Source: Pannonibacter tanglangensis (GTDB lineage Bacteria > Pseudomonadota > Alphaproteobacteria > Rhizobiales > Stappiaceae). Taken from it: a DNA stretch of 64,000 nt. The stretch lies in assembly GCF_009915685.1 (NCBI RefSeq), contig NZ_JAABLP010000004.1, one strand, 5' to 3'. Below are positions 8,417 to 17,011 of this stretch, piece after piece. Each line of letters opens with the position of its first letter. Within the stretch, counting starts at the first letter, position 1. A program made the translations under genes and the position numbers. The notes beneath the pieces are model-generated. The model did not search any database, was not told the origin of the DNA, and saw only the letters and a program-made list of their open reading frames with translations.

Positions 8417-9109
8417 ATGCGTGTATTGTTGATTGAGGACGATAGCGCCACAGCGCAGAGCATCGAACTGATGCTGAAGTCCGAGAATTTCAACGTCTAC
8501 ACGACAGATCTTGGCGAGGAAGGCATCGACCTCGGCAAACTGTACGATTACGACATTATCATGCTTGACCTGAACCTCCCGGACATGTCCGGTTACGAGG
8601 TCCTGCGGACATTGCGCGTGTCCAAGGTCAAGACTCCGATCCTCATCCTCTCCGGCCTTGCGGGCATCGAGGACAAGGTGCGTGGCCTCGGCTTCGGCGC
8701 CGACGACTACATGACAAAGCCGTTCCACAAGGACGAGCTGGTTGCCCGCATTCACGCCATCGTGCGCCGCTCGAAGGGCCATGCCCAGTCGGTCATCGTC
8801 ACGGGCGACCTGCGCGTCAATCTGGACACCAAGACGGTCGAAGTGGCCGGCCAGCGCGTCCATCTGACGGGCAAGGAATACCAGATGCTGGAGCTGCTCT
8901 CGCTCCGCAAGGGCACCACGCTGACCAAGGAAATGTTCCTGAACCACCTGTATGGTGGCATGGACGAGCCCGAACTGAAGATCATCGACGTGTTCATCTG
9001 CAAGCTGCGCAAGAAGCTCGCGGCGGCAACGCACGGCAAGAACTACATCGAGACCGTCTGGGGCCGCGGCTATGTGCTGCGCGAGCCCGACATGGAAGTG
9101 GCGGCCTGA
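8417..9109 (+). CDS. ctrA: Cell-cycle response regulator CtrA
   Basis: A 230-residue OmpR-family master regulator of the alphaproteobacterial cell cycle, flagellar and division genes. The start is MRVLLIEDDSATAQSIELML with AAGGGG ahead of it. The receiver domain (1-115) has the acidic pocket and phospho-acceptor Asp51 in IIMLDLNLPDMSG, and Lys in TKPFHKDEL. The winged-helix domain (about 130-222) contains LTGKEYQMLELLSLRKGTTL and the DNA-contact region IDVFICKLRKKL. The protein ends in Ala-Ala, as in Caulobacter CtrA, where this end is needed for ClpXP proteolysis. chpT, its phosphate donor, is 7 kb away in this window. Confidence 0.97.
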   Translation: MRVLLIEDDSATAQSIELMLKSENFNVYTTDLGEEGIDLGKLYDYDIIMLDLNLPDMSGYEVLRTLRVSKVKTPILILSGLAGIEDKVRGLGFGADDYMTKPFHKDELVARIHAIVRRSKGHAQSVIVTGDLRVNLDTKTVEVAGQRVHLTGKEYQMLELLSLRKGTTLTKEMFLNHLYGGMDEPELKIIDVFICKLRKKLAAATHGKNYIETVWGRGYVLREPDMEVAA

Positions 9110-9139
9110 CCGCCCCTGTCCCCTCTCGCTTCCTGATGA

Positions 9140-9177
9140 AAGGCCTCGCCGGCGGTGCCGGCGAGGCCTTCGCTTTT
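9140..9177 (+). terminator. Terminator after ctrA
   Basis: Perfect 13-bp stem (9140-9152 with 9158-9170), 5-nt loop, then CGCTTTT. It sits 30 bp after the ctrA stop codon and separates ctrA from the convergent metallo-beta-lactamase-fold gene. Confidence 0.8.
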
Positions 9178-9206
9178 GGTCACGGCGGCGAAGCGGCCGC
9201 GCCCCG

Positions 9207-10187
9207 TCAGAGGTTCAGCTGGTAGGACGCCGGCACATAGCGGAAGCCGTTGCCGGCCGCCTCGACAAAGCCAAGCGCCGGTGCCGGCATATGATAGCCG
9301 ATGAAGGGAATACGGTCGCTCGCCAGCATGCCGAGCACCTTGCGCCGGGTAGCGGCTGCCGCGGCCTTGTCCATGTCAAACCGGACTTCCCAGTCCGGCT
9401 GCGCCAGCGACCAGACATAATGATTGGTCATGTCGCCGGTGATCAGCAGCTGCTGACCGCCGGACTCCAGCCGGTAGACCATGTGCCCGGGCGTGTGGCC
9501 GAAGGCGGCCATGCCGGTGATGCCGGACACGACGCTGCCGCCATCGCCCAGGAACGTCATCTTTTCGGCAAAGGGCGTGATGTTCGTCGTCATCAGCTTG
9601 GCGACCCCGTTGCTGGCCGGATCCTGCTTCGACCAGAAGTCGAACTCGCCCTGCCCCGTCACGTAGCGGGCATTCGGGAAGGCAGCCGCGCCGGCCTCCA
9701 CCATGCCGCCGATGTGGTCCGGATGCATGTGGGTGAGCACGACGATGTCGACCTGCTCGGGGCTGTAGCCGGCAGCCTGCAGGGCCTGGCGCAGGTTGCC
9801 GCGCCCCGGACGCCCGCCTTCGCCCACGCCCGTGTCGAACAGCACGAGCTCCTGCCCCGTATTGACCAGCGTCGGCGTGAAGGAGTTGCGGAACCGGTCG
9901 ACGGGCAGGAAGTTGGCGCCCGAGACGGCCGCGAATTCCTCCGGCGTCGCATTCATGCCGAAGGTCTTCTGGGGCTCCTCGCTCACCGCCGCGCCGTCCA
10001 GCAGCGTGGTGATCTCGAATTCGCCCAGCCGGAACCGGCCGATCACGGCCGGTGCGGCCTCCTGCTTCGGCGCGGCCGCCTGCGCCGCCGAAACCACGAG
10101 CCCCGGCCCCGCAAGACCAACAAGGCCGAGACCGGCGGCGCCGGTCAGGATGCCGCGGCGGGAAAGGGTGAATGTCTGATCCGTCAT
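9207..10187 (-). CDS. Tat-exported MBL-fold metallohydrolase
   Basis: A 326-residue protein of the metallo-beta-lactamase fold. The start is fixed by GAAGGAGG five to six bases before ATG. The N-terminus MTDQTFTLSRRGILTGAAGL is a twin-arginine signal (SRRGIL, cleavage near AAQA), so a folded metal-loaded enzyme is probably exported to the periplasm. The dinuclear zinc motif HMHPDH is at 153-158, with DTGVGE before it and a downstream GHTPGHM histidine. Relatives include quorum-quenching lactonases and arylsulfatase-like or unknown hydrolases; the substrate cannot be told. Single gene between ctrA and the che operon, on the che strand but after its terminator. Confidence 0.82.
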   Translation of the reverse strand: MTDQTFTLSRRGILTGAAGLGLVGLAGPGLVVSAAQAAAPKQEAAPAVIGRFRLGEFEITTLLDGAAVSEEPQKTFGMNATPEEFAAVSGANFLPVDRFRNSFTPTLVNTGQELVLFDTGVGEGGRPGRGNLRQALQAAGYSPEQVDIVVLTHMHPDHIGGMVEAGAAAFPNARYVTGQGEFDFWSKQDPASNGVAKLMTTNITPFAEKMTFLGDGGSVVSGITGMAAFGHTPGHMVYRLESGGQQLLITGDMTNHYVWSLAQPDWEVRFDMDKAAAAATRRKVLGMLASDRIPFIGYHMPAPALGFVEAAGNGFRYVPASYQLNL

Positions 10188-10341
10188 GTTGCCTCCTTCG
10201 GGCTCTCGCCCCTCATTCACGGTCTGACGGTCCGGAATGTGCGAACCGGCGTGTCTACGCCGGATGCAGGAGACGGGATTGCCGGAGGCGGCAATCCGGG
10301 CGCCCCCTGACGCCTTTGTGATGCGCGCGTGATCGCACATG

Positions 10342-10370
10342 AAAATGGCCGGTCCTTGCGGGACCGGCCA
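10342..10370 (-). terminator. Terminator of the che operon
   Basis: Perfect 10-bp stem (10346-10355 with 10361-10370), 5-nt loop, followed on the minus strand by TTTTCATG. It lies 35 bp after the cheR stop codon. Confidence 0.75.
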
Positions 10371-10404
10371 CTCGACAGGCAACGGGCGACTGCGGTCGCC
10401 GGAC

Positions 10405-11274
10405 TTACTTGAGGCTGAAGCTGCTGGCCATGGCGAGGCGCGGCGCAGCCTTGGCTTCCGCAGCCTGCTTCGGCTGGTAGAGGCCACGCTGTCCCGGAAC
10501 CGGCTGGAAGGCGTCGGTGAGGCCGACCACCGTCTCGGCAGCGCCCAGGACCAGGAAGCCATCCTCGGGCATCATCTTGGCGATGCGCTGGAGAATGTCG
10601 ATCTTGGTCTGCTGGTCGAAATAGATCAGCACGTTGCGGCAGAACACGATGTCGAACTCGCCCAGATGGGAGAAGTTCTCGAGCAGGTTCAGCTTGCGCC
10701 ACTCGATCATCGCCCGCAGTTCCGGATTGATCTGCCAGAGATCACCCTGCTGCGAGAAATACTTCAGCAGCATCTGGATCGGCAGGCCGCGCTGCACCTC
10801 GAACTGGCTGTAGATGCCGGCCTTCGCCTTTTCCAGGACCTCGGACGACAGGTCAGTGCCGACGATGCGGATCCGCCAGCCGGCAACCTTGTGCGCGGCT
10901 TCCTTCAGGCAAATGCCGAGCGAATAGGGCTCCTGCCCGGTCGAGGCGGCGGCGCACCAGATCTTCATGCTGCGCGTGCTGGCGCGTTTTTCCAGCATGG
11001 CAGGCATCATGATGTTGGTGAAGTGCTCGAACGGCGTCTTGTCGCGGAAGAAGAACGACTCGTTCGTCGTCATGGCCTCGACGACCGCATTGGCCAGCAT
11101 GGCGTTGCCGCCGCGCTGCAGGCTCATCACCAGCGCCGACAGGGTGTCGATGCCGTTCTTGCGCGCAACGGGAACCAGACGGCTCTCGACCAGGTACTGC
11201 TTGTCGTCGGACAGGACCAGACCCGAGCGTTCCTTCAGGAAGCGCTTGAGGAACTCATACTCAGTCGGGGTCAT
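10405..11274 (-). CDS. cheR: Chemotaxis protein methyltransferase CheR
   Basis: A 289-residue S-adenosylmethionine-dependent glutamate methyltransferase that methylates chemoreceptors for adaptation. The N-terminal helical CheR_N part (MTPTEYEFLKRFLKERSGL) precedes the methyltransferase domain with the SAM motif WCAAASTGQEPYSLG and the FDIVFCRNVLIYFD signature. The start ATG overlaps the cheB stop codon (ATGA at 11271-11274), which indicates translational coupling, and it is the last gene of the che operon. No C-terminal receptor-tethering partner (NWETF-type tail) is seen on the chemoreceptor in this window. Confidence 0.96.
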   Translation of the reverse strand: MTPTEYEFLKRFLKERSGLVLSDDKQYLVESRLVPVARKNGIDTLSALVMSLQRGGNAMLANAVVEAMTTNESFFFRDKTPFEHFTNIMMPAMLEKRASTRSMKIWCAAASTGQEPYSLGICLKEAAHKVAGWRIRIVGTDLSSEVLEKAKAGIYSQFEVQRGLPIQMLLKYFSQQGDLWQINPELRAMIEWRKLNLLENFSHLGEFDIVFCRNVLIYFDQQTKIDILQRIAKMMPEDGFLVLGAAETVVGLTDAFQPVPGQRGLYQPKQAAEAKAAPRLAMASSFSLK

Positions 11275-12473
11275 CGGGCACTCCCCTTCAACACGCGCAC
11301 GATCTTGGGACCGATCTCGAGCAGCGGCAGGACGTCGCTGCACTGGCCGGTGTTGGCCGCGGCGCCCGGCATGCCCCAGACGACGCTGGAGGCCTCGTCC
11401 TGGGCGATGATGCTGCCGCCGCCGCCGGAGATGGTCTTGACGCCATTGGCGCCATCGGACCCCATGCCGGTCAGGACGACCGCGAGCGTGGCCGATCCAT
11501 AGGCCTTGGCCACGCTGTCGAACAGCGGATCCACGGCCGGCTTGCAGAAGTTCACCGGCGGATCATCGGTCAGACGCACCTTGACCGCACCGGCATCCTT
11601 TTCGAGGATCATGTGCTTGCCGCCAGGGGCCACGTAGATGTGACCCGGCTGCAGCACGTCGCCCATCTCGGCCTCCTTGGAGGGCCGCATCGCGGCCTTG
11701 CCGATGTGCTCGGCGAGGATCGCGGTGAAGGTGGGCGGCATGTGCTGGGTGATCACGACCGGAATGTCGGTGATGGCCGGTCCGATGTCCTTCATCAGCT
11801 GCTGCAGCGCCTGGGGGCCGCCGGTCGAGGAGCCGATGGCAAGGATGCGGGGACGGGCCGAGGAATAGGGTTTCAGCTGGAACCCGGGCTTGCCCGCATC
11901 CGCCCCGCGCGCGGCCGGCAGGGCCGGACGGTTGGCAAGGGCACCGACGGGCGCCTGGGACGCGGTCTTGCCGGCGTTGGTCTCCGCCCGCATCGTCTTG
12001 CCGCGACCGGACAGGCGCCGGGCACGCTCGCCGAGCACCTTGACCTTCTCGATCAGCTCACGGCGGAAATCGACGGATGTGGTGAGTTCGGACGTGGTTT
12101 CCGGCTTCGGAACATAATCGGCCGCCCCGAGGGTCAGCGCCCGCAGCGAGATGTCGGCGTTGCGCCGCGTCAGGGTCGAGGCCATGACGACGACGAGGTC
12201 CCGCTTCTTGGCCAGCATCAGCGGCAGGGCCGTCATGCCGTCCATTTCGGGCATCTCGATGTCGAGGACGACGACATCCGGATTGGAGCGCAGGATATCA
12301 TCGACGGCGAGCTTGCCGTTGCGATGAGAGGCCACAACGGCAAGGGCCGGATCGGCGTCGAGCCAGCGGCCGAGAAGGCCACGGATGACGACGGCGTCAT
12401 CGACGACCATAACGCGGATCGGATCCGTGTTCGGCGTCGAGCCGGTGCTGGGGTTCAATTGTGCAAATGCCAT
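11271..12473 (-). CDS. cheB: Chemotaxis methylesterase/glutaminase CheB
   Basis: A 400-residue two-domain protein: receiver (about 18-140) with phospho-acceptor Asp71 in DVVVLDIEMPEMDG, a Pro/Ala-rich linker (about 150-205), and the C-terminal methylesterase domain. The catalytic Ser is in AIGSSTGGPQAL, the His in VITQHMPPTF and the Asp in LTGMGSDGANG. It removes methyl groups from, or deamidates, chemoreceptor glutamates when phosphorylated by CheA. It sits between cheY (22 bp away) and cheR (4-bp overlap). Confidence 0.96.
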   Translation of the reverse strand: MAFAQLNPSTGSTPNTDPIRVMVVDDAVVIRGLLGRWLDADPALAVVASHRNGKLAVDDILRSNPDVVVLDIEMPEMDGMTALPLMLAKKRDLVVVMASTLTRRNADISLRALTLGAADYVPKPETTSELTTSVDFRRELIEKVKVLGERARRLSGRGKTMRAETNAGKTASQAPVGALANRPALPAARGADAGKPGFQLKPYSSARPRILAIGSSTGGPQALQQLMKDIGPAITDIPVVITQHMPPTFTAILAEHIGKAAMRPSKEAEMGDVLQPGHIYVAPGGKHMILEKDAGAVKVRLTDDPPVNFCKPAVDPLFDSVAKAYGSATLAVVLTGMGSDGANGVKTISGGGGSIIAQDEASSVVWGMPGAAANTGQCSDVLPLLEIGPKIVRVLKGSAR

Positions 12474-12495
12474 GTGGCTACCCGATCAGAGGGGG

Positions 12496-12861
12496 TCAGA
12501 TGAGGCCGACTTCCTGGAACTTCGCTTCGACGATTTCCCGGTCAAACGGCTTCATGATGTATTCGTTGGCCCCCGCGCGGATGGCGCGGGCAATGTGTGC
12601 CACATCGTTCTCGGTCGTGCAGAACACGACCACCGGCTTCTCGCCGCCGGGCTCGCGCCGCAGGCTGGTCAGGAACTCCAGGCCGTCCATGACGGGCATG
12701 TTCCAGTCGAGAAGGATCGCGTCCGGCATGTGCTTGCGACAGGCGTCGAGCGCCTGCTGACCGTCTTCGGCCTCGGTGATCTCGAACTGCAGGTCCTCAA
12801 GGATCCGGCGGGCGACTTTGCGGATGACGCTGGAGTCATCCACCACGAGACACTGCTTCAT
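12496..12861 (-). CDS. cheY: Chemotaxis response regulator CheY
   Basis: A 121-residue single-domain receiver that carries the signal from CheA to the flagellar motor, or acts as a phosphate sink. Phospho-acceptor Asp52 is in AILLDWNMPVMDG, the acidic pair is VVDDSS, the Thr is in VVVFCTTEND and the Lys in YIMKPFDRE. In-frame starts at GTG 12876 and ATG 12870 also exist; I chose ATG 12861 because GGAG lies 9 bases before it and the resulting MKQCLVVDDS matches CheY lengths. Third gene of the che operon. Confidence 0.93.
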   Translation of the reverse strand: MKQCLVVDDSSVIRKVARRILEDLQFEITEAEDGQQALDACRKHMPDAILLDWNMPVMDGLEFLTSLRREPGGEKPVVVFCTTENDVAHIARAIRAGANEYIMKPFDREIVEAKFQEVGLI

Positions 12862-12904
12862 CTCTTTCATCTCCACTTTGCTGGGGCAAGCTGTCCCGAT
12901 GGCC

Positions 12905-13381
12905 TCACGCGGCCATCGGTTCGCTCATCATCGCCCCGAGCAGGCGGTCCACGTCGAGGATCACCATCAGGCGGCCATCCAGGCGGTGCACGCCGGCCGA
13001 GATCTCGGCCCAGCGCTTGTCGAGGTTCTGCGGATTGGGTTCGGCCGTCTTCGCCGACAGGGTCAGGACCTCGCCAACGGTATCGATCACCAGCCCGTAG
13101 GATTCGTGCTTGTACTCGATGCCGACGGCCATCATCTGGCCGTCCTGGCGCGGCGGCAGGTGCAGCCGACGGCGCATGTCGATCGCCGTGACGATGCGAC
13201 CGCGCAGGTTCAGCACACCGGCCACTTCCGGTGCGGAGAGCGGCACGCGGGTGACGCTTTCGGGAACGAAGACGTCATGCACCTGCGAGATGGGAAGACC
13301 GAACAGCTGGCCACCGATGACGACGGTGACATACTGGATCATGTCGCTGCCAGAGGCGACGCTATGCTCCAAGGCACTCAT
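12905..13381 (-). CDS. cheW: Chemotaxis coupling protein CheW
   Basis: A 158-residue scaffold that links chemoreceptors to CheA in the polar array. The single CheW domain shows the double SH3-like beta pattern: YVTVVIGGQLFGLPISQVHDV, the VLNLRGRIVTAIDMRRRL core and the C-terminal LDGRLMVILDVDRLL. Its start codon overlaps the cheA stop (ATGA at 13378-13381), so it is translationally coupled to cheA. An in-frame internal ATG (MIQYVTV) exists, but the longer form is favoured by the overlap. Confidence 0.95.
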   Translation of the reverse strand: MSALEHSVASGSDMIQYVTVVIGGQLFGLPISQVHDVFVPESVTRVPLSAPEVAGVLNLRGRIVTAIDMRRRLHLPPRQDGQMMAVGIEYKHESYGLVIDTVGEVLTLSAKTAEPNPQNLDKRWAEISAGVHRLDGRLMVILDVDRLLGAMMSEPMAA

Positions 13382-16137
13382 GCGGCAACTCCCATTTCAC
13401 CCGAGAACACATCCTTGAGAGCGGCGATCAGACCCGGACGGTCGAACTTCGCCACATAGTCGTCGAAGCCTGCCTGACGGCCGCGTTCGATCGAGGCCGG
13501 CGTGACCATGGCCGAGAGGGCCAGGATCGGCAGCTTGCGGAAGCGCGGGTCGCGGCGCAGGGCTTCGCAGAACTCGAAACCGTTGACGCGCGGCATCTCG
13601 ATGTCGCTGACCACGGCCTGGAACTCGATGCCGCGTTCCAGCAGTTCAAACGCTTCATCCGGCCCGTTGCAGGTGGTCACATCGTAGCCGGCCGCCTTCA
13701 GCACCGGCGTCAGCATGTTGCGGAAGAAGGGCGAGTCGTCGACGAAGAGGATCTTCTTCGTCAGCGAGCGGATGTCCATCTCCTTGCGCATGAACCAGTC
13801 CTCGAAGGCCTGCGGCAGGTAGTAGCCGAGATCGAGGATTTCCGTCGCGCGCTCCTTGATGACCGCCGAGCCGAGAATGCCCGGACGCTCGGAGCCCACT
13901 TCGATGTTCAGCCGGTCCTCGACGATGTCGACGATCTCGTCGACGACGAGGCCCATGGAGCGGCCGCTGTCGGAGAACACCAGCATCGGCTGGGTGCCCT
14001 CGAGCTTGTGATGGTCGCCTTCGTTGACGTAGACCAGCGGCATCAGCGAGCCGCGGTACTGGACCAGATCGCGGCCGTTGGAGCGCTCGATCTTCGACAC
14101 CTCGAATTCCTCGAGACGCGTGACCAGCGACAGCGGCACGGCCTTGGGCTCGGGTGCACCGGCGCGGAACAGCAGCAGCGAGATCGGCTTCTGGCCGTCG
14201 GCAGCGTTGCGGCGGGCATCCTCGCTCTCTTCCTCGACCTGATCGGCCACGGCGCTCGAGGCGCTGGAGGCCATGGCAGAGGCGATGCCGTTCGGATCGA
14301 TGATCATGATCACCGAGCCGTCACCCAGGATGGTGTTGCCCGAGAACATGGTCAGGTTGCGCAGCATCGAGGACATCGGCTTGACCACGATTTCCTCGGT
14401 GTGGAACACGCCATCGACGACGACACCGAAGGTCTGGCTGCCGACCTGCATGACGACGATGAAGCCATTGTCGTCGTTGATCGCGTTCTGCGCGTTGTCG
14501 CCCTCGTAGATGCCGAGCAGCTGCGACAGGTGCAGCAGCGGCAGGAGCTTGTTGCGCAGACGCAGGACCGGCGTGTCCTTGATGCGTTCGATGCGATGTT
14601 CCGAGTTGGTCTGCACGCGGACCAGCTCGACCACCGACAGCTGCGGGATGGCAAAGCGGTCGCCGCTGGCCTCGACGATCAGCGTCGAGACGATGGCCAG
14701 CGTCAGCGGGATCTTAATGACGAAGGTCGTGCCCTTGCCGGCCACCGAGCGCAGGTCGACGGTGCCGCCGATCAGCTCGATGTTGTTGCGCACCACATCC
14801 ATGCCAACCCCGCGGCCGGACACGGAGGTGACGGCGGCGGCGGTGGAGAAGCCGGCTGCGAAGATGAACTTGTGGATCTGCGCATCGGTCATCTTCTCGA
14901 GCTCGTTCTCGGTCGCCAGACCGCGCTCGACTGCCTTTGCCTTGATCTTCTCGACGTCCAGGCCGCGCCCGTCGTCCTTCACCTCGATGATGATGTGGCC
15001 ACCCTCGTGATAGGCGGACAGGGTGATGATGCCCTTTTCCGGCTTGCCGGCGGCGCGACGGGCGGCCGGCATCTCGAGGCCATGGTCAGCGGAGTTGCGG
15101 ACCATGTGGGTCAGCGGATCCTTGATCATTTCAAGGACCTGACGGTCGAGTTCCGTCTCTGCGCCGATCATTTCGAGTTCGATCGGCTTTTCCAGTTCCT
15201 GGCTGAGGTCGCGCACGATGCGCGGCAGCTTCTGCCAGGCGTTGCCGATCGGCTGCATGCGGGTCTTCATGACGCCTTCCTGCAGCTCGGCCGTCACGTT
15301 GGACAGACGCTGCAGCGGCACCTTGAATTCGCTGTCTTCATGACGGCGCACGATTTCCAGGAGCTGGTTGCGGGTCAGCACCAGCTCGGACACCATGGTC
15401 ATCAGGTGTTCGAGGGTTTCGACGGCGACGCGGATCGACTGGTTGGAGACACCGCCACCGGCAGCTGCCTTCTTGTCGGCCTTGTCGTCGATGTCGTCAT
15501 CCTTCGGCGCAACGGCAGCCGCGCGAGGGGCAGCCTTCTGGGCCTTCGGAGCCGGAGCTTCGGCCACGACTTCGACCGGAGCGGCCACCTCGACCTCGAT
15601 CTCGGTCTCGCGGAAGGCGCGCTCGAGTTCGTCGAGGGACACTTCGCCGGGACGCAGGGCGCGCTCGAGGGTCTGTTCGGGAAGCTTGATCTCCGGTTCG
15701 GCAACCACGGGGGCCGGTGCGGGAGCAGCCGCCTTGACGGGCGCGGCGGCAGGCATCTCCGCGCTCATCGACATGCGTTCCAGCTCGGAAATCAGGTCGC
15801 TGTCGTCGCCCTGAGGCTCTTCACCCTCGGCAGCCTCGAGATCCGCGAGGATCTCCTTGATGCGGTCGATGGAGTTGAGGATCAGCGACACGGCTTCCGG
15901 GGTCACCGGCACGCCATCGCGGAACTTGCCCATCAGGGTTTCGGCGGCATGTGCAATGCCTTCAAGCCGCGGCAGGCCCAGGAAACCGCAGGTCCCCTTG
16001 ATCGTGTGCACCAGCCGGAAAATGTTGTCCAGAATGGTGGCGTTGTTCGGCTCCTGCTCGAACTTGACGAGCTCTACGTCGACAACATCGAGACTTTCGC
16101 TGGTCTCGGTCAGAAATTCTCTGAGGAGGTCGTCCAT
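13378..16137 (-). CDS. cheA: Hybrid chemotaxis histidine kinase CheA with C-terminal receiver
   Basis: A 919-residue kinase that autophosphorylates in response to chemoreceptors. Domains in order: Hpt P1 (1-105; phospho-His44 in FRLVHTIKGT), a long Ala/Pro/Glu linker with no clear CheY-binding P2, dimerisation P3, ATPase P4 (DPLTHMVRNSADHG, DDGRGLD, GRGVGMDVVRNNI), a CheW-like P5 domain, a second CheW-like segment (about 645-785) and a receiver domain (about 798-915; FVDDSPFF, VVSDIEMPRVNG). The hybrid form with an attached receiver is known in some alphaproteobacterial clusters. I used the ATG opening MDDLLREFL; a GTG lies three codons earlier. Confidence 0.95.
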   Translation of the reverse strand: MDDLLREFLTETSESLDVVDVELVKFEQEPNNATILDNIFRLVHTIKGTCGFLGLPRLEGIAHAAETLMGKFRDGVPVTPEAVSLILNSIDRIKEILADLEAAEGEEPQGDDSDLISELERMSMSAEMPAAAPVKAAAPAPAPVVAEPEIKLPEQTLERALRPGEVSLDELERAFRETEIEVEVAAPVEVVAEAPAPKAQKAAPRAAAVAPKDDDIDDKADKKAAAGGGVSNQSIRVAVETLEHLMTMVSELVLTRNQLLEIVRRHEDSEFKVPLQRLSNVTAELQEGVMKTRMQPIGNAWQKLPRIVRDLSQELEKPIELEMIGAETELDRQVLEMIKDPLTHMVRNSADHGLEMPAARRAAGKPEKGIITLSAYHEGGHIIIEVKDDGRGLDVEKIKAKAVERGLATENELEKMTDAQIHKFIFAAGFSTAAAVTSVSGRGVGMDVVRNNIELIGGTVDLRSVAGKGTTFVIKIPLTLAIVSTLIVEASGDRFAIPQLSVVELVRVQTNSEHRIERIKDTPVLRLRNKLLPLLHLSQLLGIYEGDNAQNAINDDNGFIVVMQVGSQTFGVVVDGVFHTEEIVVKPMSSMLRNLTMFSGNTILGDGSVIMIIDPNGIASAMASSASSAVADQVEEESEDARRNAADGQKPISLLLFRAGAPEPKAVPLSLVTRLEEFEVSKIERSNGRDLVQYRGSLMPLVYVNEGDHHKLEGTQPMLVFSDSGRSMGLVVDEIVDIVEDRLNIEVGSERPGILGSAVIKERATEILDLGYYLPQAFEDWFMRKEMDIRSLTKKILFVDDSPFFRNMLTPVLKAAGYDVTTCNGPDEAFELLERGIEFQAVVSDIEMPRVNGFEFCEALRRDPRFRKLPILALSAMVTPASIERGRQAGFDDYVAKFDRPGLIAALKDVFSGEMGVAA

Positions 16138-16273
16138 GGCCTGCACTCACCCGACGTGTTACTGGTTCCGCGCCCCCCGAGGGACGGCTGGACCGGGATG
16201 TCCATGGGTGAGAGGTTGGCCTCAAACAGTTAAGATAGGCTGAAACAAACAGGGACCCGTCAGGCTGTTTTTG

Positions 16274-16915
16274 TCATGCTTGACGTGCGGTAAGCCTGAC
16301 GACGTCCTCGTCTTTCACAAGCTCAAGCCGCAGGCCGCATTCACGGGCAAGCAAAAGCGTGTAGATCGGCTGAACAGAATGCGCATCCACGCGCTCCGGT
16401 TCTTCACCGCTCAGGGTGGCCTGCATGCCCAGCGGAATCCGCGGATTTACGCCCTTTGCCTCGAGTTCAAAGTTCGGCTTGCCCGGCTCTCCGGTCATGC
16501 GGATGGTGATCTCGCCGCCGCGCGGAACACACTGGTTTGCGATCAGCAGCAAGTTTAGCAGAAGCTTAACCAAGTTCTTCGGCATCAGGTGCCGGTCGAC
16601 CTGCCAGTTGAGATTTGGCTTCTCGTTCTCCATCAGCGCCGTCGCGACCGATTGCGCATCGCCGAGATCGATCTCCGCACCGGCTGACCCGGCCGCCCCG
16701 AAGGCGAGGCGCGCGAACTGCAGCTTGGCGGAGGCCTGCCGCGCGCTCTTGCGGATGAGGTCCATCGCAAACTCGCGCATCTCGCCGTTGCTGTCCTCGT
16801 CCAGCACCTCAAGCCCGTTGATGATGGCCCCGACCGGCGAGATGATGTCGTGGCAGATCCGGCTGGAGACCAGCGCCGACAGGTCGAGCGAGGAAAGGTC
16901 TTTGAGTTCGGACAT
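16274..16915 (-). CDS. chpT: Histidine phosphotransferase ChpT
   Basis: A 213-residue protein matching ChpT, which accepts phosphate from the hybrid kinase CckA and passes it to CtrA and CpdR. The N-terminal helical hairpin holds the phospho-His22 in SRICHDIISPVGAIINGLEVL. The C-terminal half is a degenerate HATPase-like domain (LLNLLLIANQCVPRGGEITIRM) that has lost ATP-binding motifs, as in the family. It is upstream of cheA on the same strand with a 136-bp gap, so it may be separately transcribed. A GATTC (GANTC) site lies at 16951-16955, just upstream. Confidence 0.9.
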   Translation of the reverse strand: MSELKDLSSLDLSALVSSRICHDIISPVGAIINGLEVLDEDSNGEMREFAMDLIRKSARQASAKLQFARLAFGAAGSAGAEIDLGDAQSVATALMENEKPNLNWQVDRHLMPKNLVKLLLNLLLIANQCVPRGGEITIRMTGEPGKPNFELEAKGVNPRIPLGMQATLSGEEPERVDAHSVQPIYTLLLARECGLRLELVKDEDVVRLTARQA

Positions 16916-17011
16916 GCGGGTCAGTCTCCGGGTCTGGCCAGGCCGTGGGTGATTCGCTGCTGCGGTGCAAAGGGTTACACAGCGGCGTCGCGCCTGCCAA
17001 GCGCGGCGGCC

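Noticed and set aside
14008..16233. A 741-codon open frame antisense to cheA, rich in His, Asp and Arg
   Set aside because: It is the complementary-frame shadow of a GC-rich gene: composition is biased to His/Arg/Asp/Gly, there is no SD, no recognisable domain, and the opposite strand encodes an intact CheA.
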